From contig OZ034978.1 of NCBI GenBank assembly GCA_964030785.1, forward strand, positions 14,808,453 to 14,872,452: a stretch of 64,000 bases of DNA, in the 5' to 3' direction. Positions 1 to 12,200 of this stretch are shown here, one piece after another. Under the pieces are notes generated by a model. That model made no database searches, was not told the origin of the DNA, and saw only the letters and a program-made list of their open reading frames with translations. This DNA comes from Siderastrea siderea. Lineage: Eukaryota > Cnidaria > Anthozoa > Scleractinia > Rhizangiidae. The translations under genes were made by a program, and so were the position numbers. The first letter of the stretch is position 1, and each line of letters begins with the position of its first letter.

Positions 1-29
1 AATAAGAGTGCAACTCCATGGCAGTAGGG
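1..29 (+). CDS. Gene A exon: last residues of an upstream discoidin domain
   Basis: The frame reads IRVQLHGSR and ends at a GT donor (gtaggt) in phase 1. This matches the ends of the two full discoidin copies at 2848 and 4655. In those copies the domain closes with HGC; here the cysteine codon has become serine (HGS). That cysteine normally pairs with the one at the start of the domain, so this copy may be decaying or may lack the disulfide. The rest of the domain lies left of the window. Confidence 0.55.
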
Positions 30-250
30 GTAGGTCACCTTTTTATCGAGTATTTGAGTTAAAGACGAGACAAAAAAGATATATGATAGGCAGAGGTGAA
101 CAGAAAGCATGCATATATCGTTTGTTGATGATTGCACCACTTTTTTTTTGTCTAAAGAAAGCTGACGATAGACGTTAATCACTGTAGAAGTAAAAGCCTG
201 GGCATGAGGCAGTAAGAAGGTGCAGCAAATACATGCAATTGTTTGCAGTG
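1..250 (+). repeat. Duplicated intron downstream of the discoidin module, copy 1
   Basis: This stretch aligns with 5088-5345, sharing tatttgagt, ttgttgatgatt and aaagaaagctgacgatagac, then aagtaaaagcctggg. A shorter piece is shared with 2820-2880. The duplication therefore covers exon end plus intron. Confidence 0.7.
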
Positions 251-3200
251 TGTTTGCAGTGTGTGGGTCTCTCATTCTAACTTTTTGTGGTTACTGCGGA
301 TTTGCGAGTAACCACTAACGCTGTCGCGCCATATAACTAGGTAAGTAACAATGGAATATTCGGGAACCAACGAGGAACAGGAAAAATTACCTTCGCCAAT
401 CTTCGGAGGGTCTTGGCATCTACTTCGAATCTATATTAAACTAATATTAAACAACCTTTTCAAAACCTTCTTCCAGTGCTTCCAGTCATTTCGAAGTTTT
501 CCTTGACGATGTGGTGAATTTGTAACCTTTTTAAAAGCTCTTTTTCTCTTCGAAATCGTCAAGTGAAAATATTTTTCAGTACGTACCGGGCCGCCATTCA
601 TTTCTTTTTTTGGTTTTGTTTCCTTTTTCTTCTAACTAAGCTCCGGGGAAAACAAGGTGAAGGGGCGTCCAACGATGGACTTGCAAAATTTCACGGTGGA
701 AAATTCCCGGTTTCGATAATTGCGTGCGGTGAGCTAGAAGTCCATATGCCTCAATCCCGCAGTAACCACACGTCTGCATTGGGTGGACCTTTTTTTTTCA
801 GCCGGTGTCGATGTTTGTTTTTTGTCGTGCAAGCGCTGGCGCTTCGACGGCCCGGATTCTTTCATTAACCTACCATTTCGTTTATGGTTTCCCGTTCCCC
901 ATTTGCGGGTCAACACTCCCACAGCGGAAGCGAAATACAAAAACAACAACTCAATACACCTAAAATTTTATTTTCGTACCACTGCACATACAGGAATCGC
1001 GCGATCGCGCGGGATGAACGCGCGATGCGCAGAAAATGTGCTCGTTAGCAATAGGGGCCACCGTCCTTAAAAGCAATGTAATGTTACTTGTTCAAGGCGT
1101 TATTGAGGGAGGCTCTTCTGCACGCGCCAATTTCATTTCCCTAAGGAAGACTGCTAGTTATTACCTGAAAGTATCTCAGTGCCTGGAAGGCTATCATGAG
1201 TGGAATGAATTACTCGTAGCGTGCAGTTAAGCAATTGCTTCAATCTCAGTGTTTTTAGGAACATTTCAACCTTCAAAGGTTAATAGGCAAAACGTTGTAA
1301 CTAAGCTTTAATTTAAACCCTCGTCCGTACGCCCTCTGATAATGCAAAAGTGTGTGATGAGCAGAGGAAGAGAGAATAAATAGTTATAAGGGAAACTAAG
1401 GACATGGGTCTATTCGAGGTAAACGGCTTGCGATCGGACGGCTAAAGTATGCTAGCAGTGATTGATCTAATAAAAGTAATTATCCTTTACTTCTTTTATA
1501 CATCTTAATAGGAGCAGGACGAAGAATAACACGTGAGTAAATACATTCAATTAGATTTACTCTAATAGCTCCATAACGGTCCTTAAGCAGAATGAGGGGC
1601 TGAGGAATAGCTCGGTAACGGTAGTCGTGGGTTTGCGGATTTGCGAGAGCAAAACCTGTGCGGGCCCTTTTCATTCTGAAAGTCTTCGTAACAAAGGAAT
1701 TCAAATGTGCTTTATTTATTTTATTATTTATTTATTTATTTATTTATTTTCTTGCCGTTATTATTTAAACACTAAACTCATCAGGAAAATAAAACCATTT
1801 AAAAACAGAGCTGCTGAAATCCTCAGGAAACTCAGTTAACAGAATTTAATAGTCTTTGTTAATTGAACTGATGTACAACAGTTTGATTCTTGTGAGTAAC
1901 TCCATTTATTTCGAAGTGTGGATCGTTTGCAAATGGATGTGTCTCCTCTTACTCGTTTCCTGCCAAGCGATTTTTTAAAAAAAATGAGAATTCCTGCAAA
2001 ATTGCAGGGCCTTCTCACTCCAAGCCATGATAATGCCATGGAAAAGGTATTTTCAAGACTTTTTCTGTGAATTGTTTTGTGGTAATTTGCAGGATGTCGA
2101 ACACCTCTGGGCATGCAAAACGGTGCCATCTCTAACAGACAAATACGCGCCTCTTCAGAGTGGGACGGCAATCATGCAGCCATCCAGGGCAGACTTGGCT
2201 TTAAGGCAGCTCCAGGCAAAGCGGGATCATGGTCAGCACGCGTAAATGATGGTAATCAATGGCTCCAGATTGATCTGGGTAATCGGTACACAAGAGTAAC
2301 AGGTGTAACGACACAAGGCAGAAATGGTCACAACCAGTGGGTAACCAAATACAGGCTGCAGTACAGCAACGATGGTGTCAATTTCAAGTACTATAGGGAT
2401 CCGGGACAAATTGCAGCTAAGGTGAAGTAGCTTTTCACCCTATAACCCACTTAAACTACACTTTCACATGTATTTTAGGTGTACCCCTCATTTTGTGTAA
2501 TTGAGGCATTTCAACTTTGTTTTTTGTTGATGATCGCAGAGAAACGCTCTGTTGTAAGTGTCCTTGGTGTATCGATTTCCAGAGAAATCAAATCAAAACC
2601 GCCGAATTGAAGAATTTCTTTGCGTCACTTTTTACGTTAAGATTTTGGCAAATTGAACTTGACCTGTTGTTGACGTACTCTCTAACCATTCCTTGTCTTC
2701 TCAATTTAGGAGTTCGCTGGAAACACGAACCGAGATATTCCTGTCTATCACCAACTAGCACAGCCAATTAGGGCACGTTACATCCGCTTTAGACCAACAG
2801 CTTGGTATGGTCACATATCAATGAGAGTGGAACTCCATGGCTGCAATGGTAGGTCTCTTTTCGATCGAGTATTTGAGTTGTAATTTGGTTACCTCTCACT
2901 CCAACTCCACGTGTTTCTACTTCCGGAGATGGCACAAAGTGAAATTAAAAACTTTTAAGCAAATAAAAATGAAACACATGCCAATTTAATTTCGCTAGTT
3001 TAGGAGTGCTACAGTACCTACTAACTGAAAGTATCTCAGTGCATGAAAGTCTACCATGAGTGGAATGATCTTCGTAGTGTGAAGGCAATTTAAGCAATTT
3101 CTCTTTTGAATAAATAAGTTGAGTTCAGGATACAAAGGGAATCGAACCCATAACCTCCGAAATACCAAGCTACCAAATGAGCCACGAGGTCTCGATTTTG

Positions 3201-6200
3201 CTGGGAGAGGGTCAATTGTTGGTTCCAATATTCCGCATGTGAAATGGTTTACGAAATAAACGTATGAAAAAGCATATGGAATTTTATTTATAACTTAAAG
3301 TCTATCAGATATAGCACTTGCTCATTTCCAGGTGTGGTCTATGTAATAAAAACAAATATATTCTTTTAGCCCAGCAGGCGCCTCGTTTAAGCAGGTACCC
3401 TTGGGGCGTGTCTCGTTTCCAGCCCACTTCAGGTGAGTGTAAAAATATCGTGCATCGTTTTTGTTTTGCACAAAAGCTTGTTTTGCACAAAGCTTCTAAT
3501 AATGGTCGATTTGCCTGCAGCCGAAAGCGAGAAAAAGAGGGACGAGTATCATTTATACCGGAACTCCATATTAAGTTGCCAGCCGCGAGGGTTTTCTAAA
3601 TCCGAATTATTCCTAACCTTATAACAATAAAGGGAAATAAATAAATACATTTAAACGTAATAAATAGACTATAATATAATATAATTTGATCTCTTGTAAG
3701 TAAATCCGATTGTTTTGAGCTGTGGATTGTTTACATACTAACCTGTTTTCCTCTTATTGGTTCCTTACAATAAGCGTGTTTCGATGAGGATTCTTGGAAG
3801 ATTGCTTGGCCTTCCCACACCAAGTGAAGATACCGTACCATGCAAAAAGTGTCTGAAAAACTTTAAAAATTAAGTATAATAACTGTATTTGTGGTTATTT
3901 TGCAGGATGTCAGCGGGCTCTTGGCATGCAAAGCGGCGCCATTTCTAACAGACAAATTAGAGCCTCTTCAGAGTGGGATGCCAATCATGCAGCCATCCAG
4001 GGCAGACTTGGCTTTCGGGCAGCTCCAGGCAAAGCGGGATCATGGTCAGCACGCGTAAATGATGGTAATCAATGGCTCCAGATTGATCTGGGTAATCGGT
4101 ACACAAGAGTAACAGGTGTAACGACGCAAGGCAGAAATGGTTACAGCCAGTGGGTAACCAAATACAGGCTGCAGTATAGTGACAATGGTGTGAATTTCAA
4201 GTACTATAGGGATCCAAGACAAGTTGCAGCTAAGGTAAAGTAAAGAGTATCCAAGAACACCACTTAACTACATTTTTATCCCCACTTAATGGTGCTGTTC
4301 AATTAGTATAATTGACAGTTCAGCTTTGTTTTCTGTTGATGATAGGACAGAAACGTTCTGCTGTAGATTTCCCTTGTGTATCGATTCCCAGAGAAATCAA
4401 ACGGCCGAAGAGAAGAAAGTTCTTTTTTTGCGTCACTTTCACGTTGCGACCTTGGTAAATCGAACTTGACCTTATGTTGATGGTCTCTCTAAGAAATCTT
4501 TGTCTGCTTGATTTAGGAATTTGTTGGAAACACGGATCAAGATACTCCTGTTTACCATAGACTAGCACAGCCAATTAGGGCACGTTACATCCGCTTTAGA
4601 CCAACAGCTTGGTATGGTCACATATCAATGAGAGTGGAAATCCACGGCTGTAGAGGTACTGTAGTTATCCTTAGTGATATAACGCCCCTTAGTGTGTGAT
4701 AACTGTTATGAAGCACGCGTTATGCCTCGTGACGTTCTCCTATCAGGATACATATACTATTGGTTGCTATAGGGATACCTTTAATACAGAAATCCCGACT
4801 TTAGAAGGCTAAGATCCTATTTTGTTGAATTATGCCTTTCTCGAAACAAGCCTATTGCAGAGTGCGCCGTGGATGCCTGGAAAGCGTGTGCAGAATGGCG
4901 GATGGTGTGCAGCCAGTGCTACGGCACCATGCACAAAAATATGAGAAGTAGGAAGATCTAGAGCTGTAAGGCTGACGATGAAAGTGGACCATGGGCCAAT
5001 CAGTATTATTACACTCGAAGTTACAAATGATAAACAGAAGTAAAAGTCAAAGCCATGTATCAAAGGGAGATCAGTATATTACACAATTACAATGGGAGTG
5101 ATATGGCAGTACATACTTCCTTTCGATCAAGTATTTGAGTACTGAGACGTGGATAAAAAAGATAAAAAATGAAGTTAAGCGGAGGTAAAACGAAAATCTC
5201 GCAGATATCCATTGTTGATGATTTCATCAGTTAAGTGTCCAAAGAAAGCTGACGATAGACTTAAGTTACTGAAGAAAGTAAAAGCCTGGGTAGGAGGCGG
5301 TTACAAGGCGCAGCAAATGCGAGCATTTGATTTGCAGAGCGTGAATATCTCTTACTCAATTTCAAGTCGCTAGCTCTGCAGCTGTTCCCGAGGATGGGTA
5401 CCCAGATCAGCTTAGAACCTGAGAGCATTAATGTGAAACTAGGACCGATCTTTATCGTGGGAGTTCTTCTACGCATGCCAATTTAATTTTTTTTCCTAGT
5501 TTAGGATTGCTACCTACTAACTAGAAGTATACCAATAACTAATCGGTTTAGCGCATAGTTGCTCATTTCTAGGCGCATTCTATATAATGAAAAGGAATAT
5601 AATCTTTTAGTTCGGCAGGGATTTGGTGTAGGCAGGTACTCTTGGAGGTGGTCTCGTTTCCAGCCCGCTTCAGGTGAGTGTAAAACAAGTATATCGCAAT
5701 ATTTTGTTTTTCTGCTTTTTGTAAAAAAAATTGTAAAGTAAGAAAATGTGAAGGATTGAACCTTCATAACGTTCTGCCGTCACAATCAAGACCTAGTTCA
5801 ATTGGTGGCTAATCATTAAGATTACAAGACAATGAAGGCATTTCACCATAACGGTTAATATGGAGTGAAGGCGGTAGCTAAGAACGTACAGTTGATTGGT
5901 CGCCTAGTTACCAACTAAATGATGATTTTATTATGGAATGGTAATTGTGAATACAGTAGAAACCTGCGTGTAAGAACCTATATTTTTTGAAGTCTGGCAA
6001 AATGGGTTTTTGTATTTTGGGGCAGTTATTGGCAAGGAGATATAGCTGTTGTTTACCAGAAAAATAAATAAGCTTGGGTGTGGTCCTTTAGTATACAGTA
6101 TTTATTCACCACTGTATTTTGATAAGCCTAACCAAACTGATTACAGAATGTATATGTAGTGTTTTCTCTATAACGAGAGTTGCATAAAAATAAATAAATA

Positions 6201-9200
6201 AATAAAATGGAAAAATGAATGGAATGAGCAAACTCCTTGGTCAAAATGTTCATTTATTTCTTCATTCCGCAGTTCAAATATATGAATTTCATATATTCAT
6301 AATTTCATAATTTAACTGTAACCCACATATAAGAATGTGCTTGATCTTGCTTGGCTAAACAGGTTCTTATATTTTTGGGTATTAAAATGGCAAATTTCTG
6401 CTAGCAGTTTCTTAAACCACTAGGTTCTTACACCAGGGTTTTTACTGTATCATTACTGACGCCAAAGAATGTTTTAGTCAAATATTATTTAATTTTCTTC
6501 TGTTTTGTCTAGTTTGTACAGCCAAAGTCGATCTTGGTTTTCTGATTGACGGATCTGGCAGTATAGAACAATTTGGGAAAGGAAACTTCAGGAGGGAGCT
6601 TGATTTTGTGAAGAAAATTATCAGCGGCTTTCAAGTCTCGAGATATGGCACTCACGTTGGGATTATCATTTTTTCCAGCACTGCCAGGGTAAATGACAAT
6701 ACGCAATTTATTTGGCTTCGTTTCTGTATGAGAAGTTGTACGAGTTGTAGCTCTTATTGTTCAATAATCGTTTAGACATTGCCTTAGAAACACCAACCGC
6801 ATAGATGTAGGCCCACGTTTGTAATACCAGGAGCCGATATCACAAGCCATATCATTCCTCTTTGTTTCTACTACAAGTCAATTCTTGCCTACATGCCTAA
6901 CGGACAACTCTGACTATCAACTTTCCTGTACGCCAAAAATGTCAACAATTGCCTTGATCAGCAAGTATACTTTGATGTCATTTGTCCGGCTTTGCTGTTT
7001 CTTCGCTTACATTCGCAATAATGAAGACATAAGGAAAACACTTTTTGGACTGATTATCTCTATTTGTGTGCGTGTAATATTTTCTTTATTCCTCTGACCA
7101 CCTGACTTGATTAGGTTTTTAGTTATTTCGGGTAACTTCACAATTTTCATTCTCAATACAGGGTGTCTCAAAAGTTCGTTCCTCTTATTTCATGCGCCAT
7201 AGCTTTTGATCGAAACTTTATTTTTACATGAAATTTTTAAAAGATGTTTTTTACTCTATCGAGGACATGTTTTCAGAAGTTCAATATCTGGCATGCCCCC
7301 TTTGTTTTTTTATCACATTCTGTAGCCGTTGCGGCATGGAATGGGGTAAGTTATGTAGCGTGGAGAGCGCGATATTCTTCCAGGCTTGTTTAAGCCGTCT
7401 TTCAGATCCTTCATGGTCTTTGGAGTTGGGTCTTTGTAGACAACTTTATCCATTATGCTCCAAAGATTCTCCACAGGGTTGATATCTGGCGACTGGAGGC
7501 CAGCTTGTTTTCTGTATAAAATTTGGCAGGTTTCTTTTGCACCATGCTTGGGTGGCCTTGGCTGCGTGTGCTGGCGCCCCGTCTTGGACGAACGTCTCGT
7601 GTCGATTAGAACTGAACAGTTTTCGTTTGTCTATTGCTTTATTCACATTTTTACGGCGAAAGAGGAGAGGCTTCACTTCTTTCTCTAATATGTTGTTGAT
7701 GTAGTAGTCTGCAGTCAAAGTCCGTCCTTGGGGTATAAAATGAAGCCCAGTGAGACCGCGGCCTGTCATTCCGCCCCAGATGATCCATTTTGAGTTTTTT
7801 TCACCTGGCACTTGGCTCTCCTGAGACCCCAAACAATATCATTTTTGGGATTAGGCAGCTGAAACAAATATTTTGGACATTCGTCCGAAAAAAGAAAATC
7901 ATCCCATTCTTCTGTAGTAAGGTTTTTGTACTGTTTTGCAAATTGTAGGCGAGCTGCACGTTGCTTGGCGGTGAGCAGAGGTTTCTTTTGCCGTCTCAGC
8001 GGCCTCCAACCTTCGCTTTTCATGAACCTCCAGACGGTGTTTGTCTCCCAACAAGGCCTTTGCTTGCTAACTGTTGTGAGAGCCGCCTCGTCGAATTTCC
8101 TCTTTTGTGCTTAGCTTTCTTCAGAGCTTTTTTAGCTGCTTCATTCAGGACTTTCGGTCTTCCCGTTCGTTTGTTGTCTTCGAAACCTTCATTTCTCGAC
8201 GACCATATTACCACCCCACTTTCGCATTTTTCCAGTTTTTTAGCAATCTCTTTTACTGATAAGCCAGTAGATCTAAGTATAAATGCTTGGGCAATCAAGT
8301 AGCTGAGTTTTTTTGCACTAAGAGGGTTCATCTTTCACGATAAACCACAAAAAGCGAGGAAAGAGTTTTAGCAATTCGGGGTACAAAATACGAAAAATAT
8401 TTGGCGGGAAATATACACGCACTCGCGCACCTTTGGCGGGAAAATGCACAAATTGAGTATTAGAGTCAAAAGATGGCACAACAAATATATAACATTTAAC
8501 TAGATCGGAAACAGACAACGTTTGATTAAAAGATTTGTTTATCGAGTCGAATCGTACTGAATTACAGACCTATAAAGTAGAGGAACGAACTTCTGGGACA
8601 CCTGTATATCTGGAAAACCTCTTGTTTCGCTGCTTAAATGATTGCTGCTGTTGTTACTGACTTACAAATGTCTTTGGGTCGATTATTTTAGTTAAGTTGA
8701 GTCAGAGTTTTAACCAACTTTAAGCAGGGTCAGCGCGATTAGTACAATTTGATAGATTCTGTATACCGCTAGTTGCGGACTTTGTAGTTTGCGGCTCGTC
8801 CAAGTTCTAAAAAAATTCAAACTCGTTATACGTTTTTATGGTTTCACAGTATAAGCTCAAGACTTTAACCTTTAACCAGGTCTAATTTAGGAACTCCTGA
8901 TCATTATCACTGAATCCAGTAGTGAGAAAAAAGATGAAATAGCCATTACCTTGTTTTTAAGGTTTGAAATTCGTGATGGGCTTCATTAACGCAGAGTTAA
9001 AACTTGTCTTTATTAACGGGTAGAATATTCATTCTAAAATATATCTTCAGTTCCTAGTGTTAGTTTTAACAACACAGGTTAGTTCAATTTACTACAGTTT
9101 TTCGGTTTCTTAGATTGTGTCTGGTCTCGATCAACACCATAGCAAAGGAAGCACCTTTGCAGCAATAGACGGCATCCGGTACCCGGCAGGAGGAACTAAC

Positions 9201-12200
9201 ATCGGCAGAGCTTTGGATTTAGCAAGAACAGGGCTTTACGGAAGAAGTGCTCGGCCTGGCATTCCCAACATGTTGATTGTTGTCACTGACGGAAAATCGT
9301 TCGATCGTATTAGTGAGCCTGCGCAGAGGTTACGAGATTTCGGAGTGACCATATTTGCGGTGGGAATTGGAAGAGCGTATGACATAGCCCAGTTGAGGGA
9401 CATGGCCACAGATCCGGACTCACAACACGTGTACAAAGTTGACTTCAATAATATGAACTCGATTGTTCAATCAATCAAGGATAGAGCTTGCATGGGTAAA
9501 TTAACTTGAATGTTATATCTTGTTTCAATTCTGTCTTATGGTATACGAACTGTCCCTTCTGGAAAAAACAACAGTAAAGGTCAAATTTACAGAAAAAAGG
9601 TCAAATTTACAGACGTTTGTATGGCTGGGTGGCACGAGTTGCCACCCAGCCATACAAACGTCTGTTGAAACCGGTTTCCATCCTTTTCCTTTCAAACTTC
9701 GCATGTTAACTAAATGTTGTATGCTCTTTCTAGTTATAATCTTTGTTTGTTTATCGGATAAATTTCAATTTTCAAGATGTAAACAATGACGTCAGCAAGG
9801 ATCCGCCTTATTACTCATTAAGAAGAACAATTTATTAAATAACCGAAATATACTAGTTTCACAGTGGACACCAAATAATATAACGACCTCTTTAGGTTAA
9901 CTTGGAAAAATGTTGGTCATTAAAAGCGGCTTCCTTGCTTTAAAGGCAACAGTAAAAACTATTAAGGACATACTGTTTGTAACGTATCCCTACTTTTCTG
10001 CTTCACCAAGCAGCTTTGAGAAAACATAATTGTATATATTTTTTTATTTTTAGGTTCTGGTGGAGCTTTGAGAGCACCCCGTAAGTAATTCCCATACAAC
10101 ATTTATCGAAGAGCAGACTATTCCTCTGTCCATGCACTGAGCTACAAAGACTCGTGGGGAGCTTATGCAGGACGCCACGAGTCTTGTAATTCTGTAGCAG
10201 TGCATCTGAACTGTGTTTGGTAGCTTATGGGTTCGACTGCCATCGAGGAATCAAAAGCTTTTTCGGCTCCAATGCTTGATAATCTGTTTGAACAAGTTTT
10301 GTCAGCTTAACTCCATGAGTGTCTTTTTAGCTCCAACTGTAATTCCTTTCTGATGATTCTGAAACTAAGGGTACGAATTAGGGAACTGGATTTTCAAGCG
10401 AAATTCTTCCAATGAGAGTGGATATGAAAAAAAAATGGGAGATTAAGGAGATTTCAGTTTATCTGGAAACTGGTGAAATTAGACGAAATCTATAATATGT
10501 TTAGTCAAAACCGGTGACACAACGGCACTCCAAAATGTTAGACTGTGACACGTGATGTTTGCAATTCTGTTTTTTAAAAATTAATTAACACATTGGCAAT
10601 TTTAGTTTTATCAGTATAATTAACAACTTAACTTGTGAAGAACGCATTTTCACTGAGTTGGAACCTTTGAAGTTGCTCAGATCATTTTTTACTATTTTGT
10701 TCACAGCCAGAGCTCCCTTCTTTCGATATGGTACAGGTAAGTCAGTTAAACGTATTTCAAACAGGTATTTTAAATGCCATCAAAACAGTTGGCCACCTCG
10801 TAACTGTCACGAGTCTAACCCTAGCAAAGACGGTCATTTTAGTAGGTTGCGACCGTTGTGAGGTGATATTGTAGGAAAGCAAATCCTCAGCCACACTATC
10901 TGCACTCCCACAACCAAACTTTGGGTATCATACTGTGGCTCTGATGTGAAAATAAAATATTACGATGTGACCATTTAAAGGGCTCTCAGGTGTGGTTTTT
11001 ACAGCGCCAGGTAGGGTTTTTAATTATGATTATTGGTGATCTTAAGGTATACAGTGTTAATTATCGAGAGTTTAGAATTTCTGGGATTTGTTCACATTGG
11101 GACTATCGTATACCATGTACTTCTGAGCGACATATTCTTGCTTTACGATGTTATCATGATCTGTGAACAGGGTAGTCAAAGTATTAGTAGTGAGTAATCG
11201 GCACTGTGTTTGCTTCTTTCTTTCTTCATGCTATCAAACTGCAGTTACTAATGTATTCAGCTATGTCATGGGGCCTTAAAAATTACGAATTACAAAGCTA
11301 ATTTAACTCTTGTGTCTGATGACAATGTATTAAACTTATAGTGTGCAGAGCCAAAGTGGACCTTGCTATTCTCATAGACGGATCTCAGAGCATAGAATAT
11401 TTTGGCAAGGGGAACTTTCGAAGGTGTCTTAGGTTCGTCAAAAGACTGATCAGTGGATTCAACATCGCCAAGGATGGAACGCACGTAGGAATAGTTGTCT
11501 ATTCCGCAAAAGCAAATGTCATTTTTGGATTTGAAAGATATTTCCGAATCCGGCAAATGTACAGAGCTATAAACCGGATAAGGTACCCTAGAAGTAGCAC
11601 CCAAACTGGAGAGGCCCTGGATGTGGTTCGTACTAGGCTGTTTGAAAGTAGCGCAAGACAAGGTGTGCCCAACATATTGCTGGTCATGACCGATGGCTCG
11701 TCACAGGTCAGTCGAACACAAAAAAACCAGTCAGGGTGGTCCCTTCTCAAAAACACTTTGAAGCTATTTAATGTCTTGAAGTCTCTGACACGGTTTGAAA
11801 GTGCATTCCATGCTGTTGCCCCGCGATAAGCAAAATATCTTTTTAACGAGTTAGTTTTGGGTTTGGGCAGCTGCATGTCGAACTTACTGCCTCTGAGGTT
11901 GTAGTTATGCACCCCAAGGTCAGACGAAAAAGCTCAGTTAAGTACTCAGGTACGGTCGCATGATTAACTTTGTAAATCAGGATGTTCATTAGCAGTGTCT
12001 GTCTATCATGCAGTGTTGGCTTAATTGGCCTGTTGTTAGTCCTCCACTGTTGAGAGATCTTCACAAAGAAATTTCGGAACACATTGTCTCTCTCCATCTG
12101 GTTGTACCAGTGGGTAACAGCGAATTGTTAGGAAGATTTCAAATATTCTCAAATAATATTGCAGGTAGCATCCTGTCCGGTGAAGAGAGGCGAGGGAAGA

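Noticed and set aside
7926..8302. Open frames on the plus strand across 7926-8302.
   Set aside because: They are the antisense shadow of the mariner transposase remains.
10130..10260. A tRNA-like ggttcgactgcc and A-box-like phrase.
   Set aside because: Spacing and stems do not fit a tRNA or a SINE head well enough to call.
11005..11010. A possible 6-nt phase 1-1 exon (cgccag between tttttacag and gtaggg) in gene A.
   Set aside because: It fits the frame, but a six-base exon cannot be supported without transcripts, and gene B shows no counterpart.
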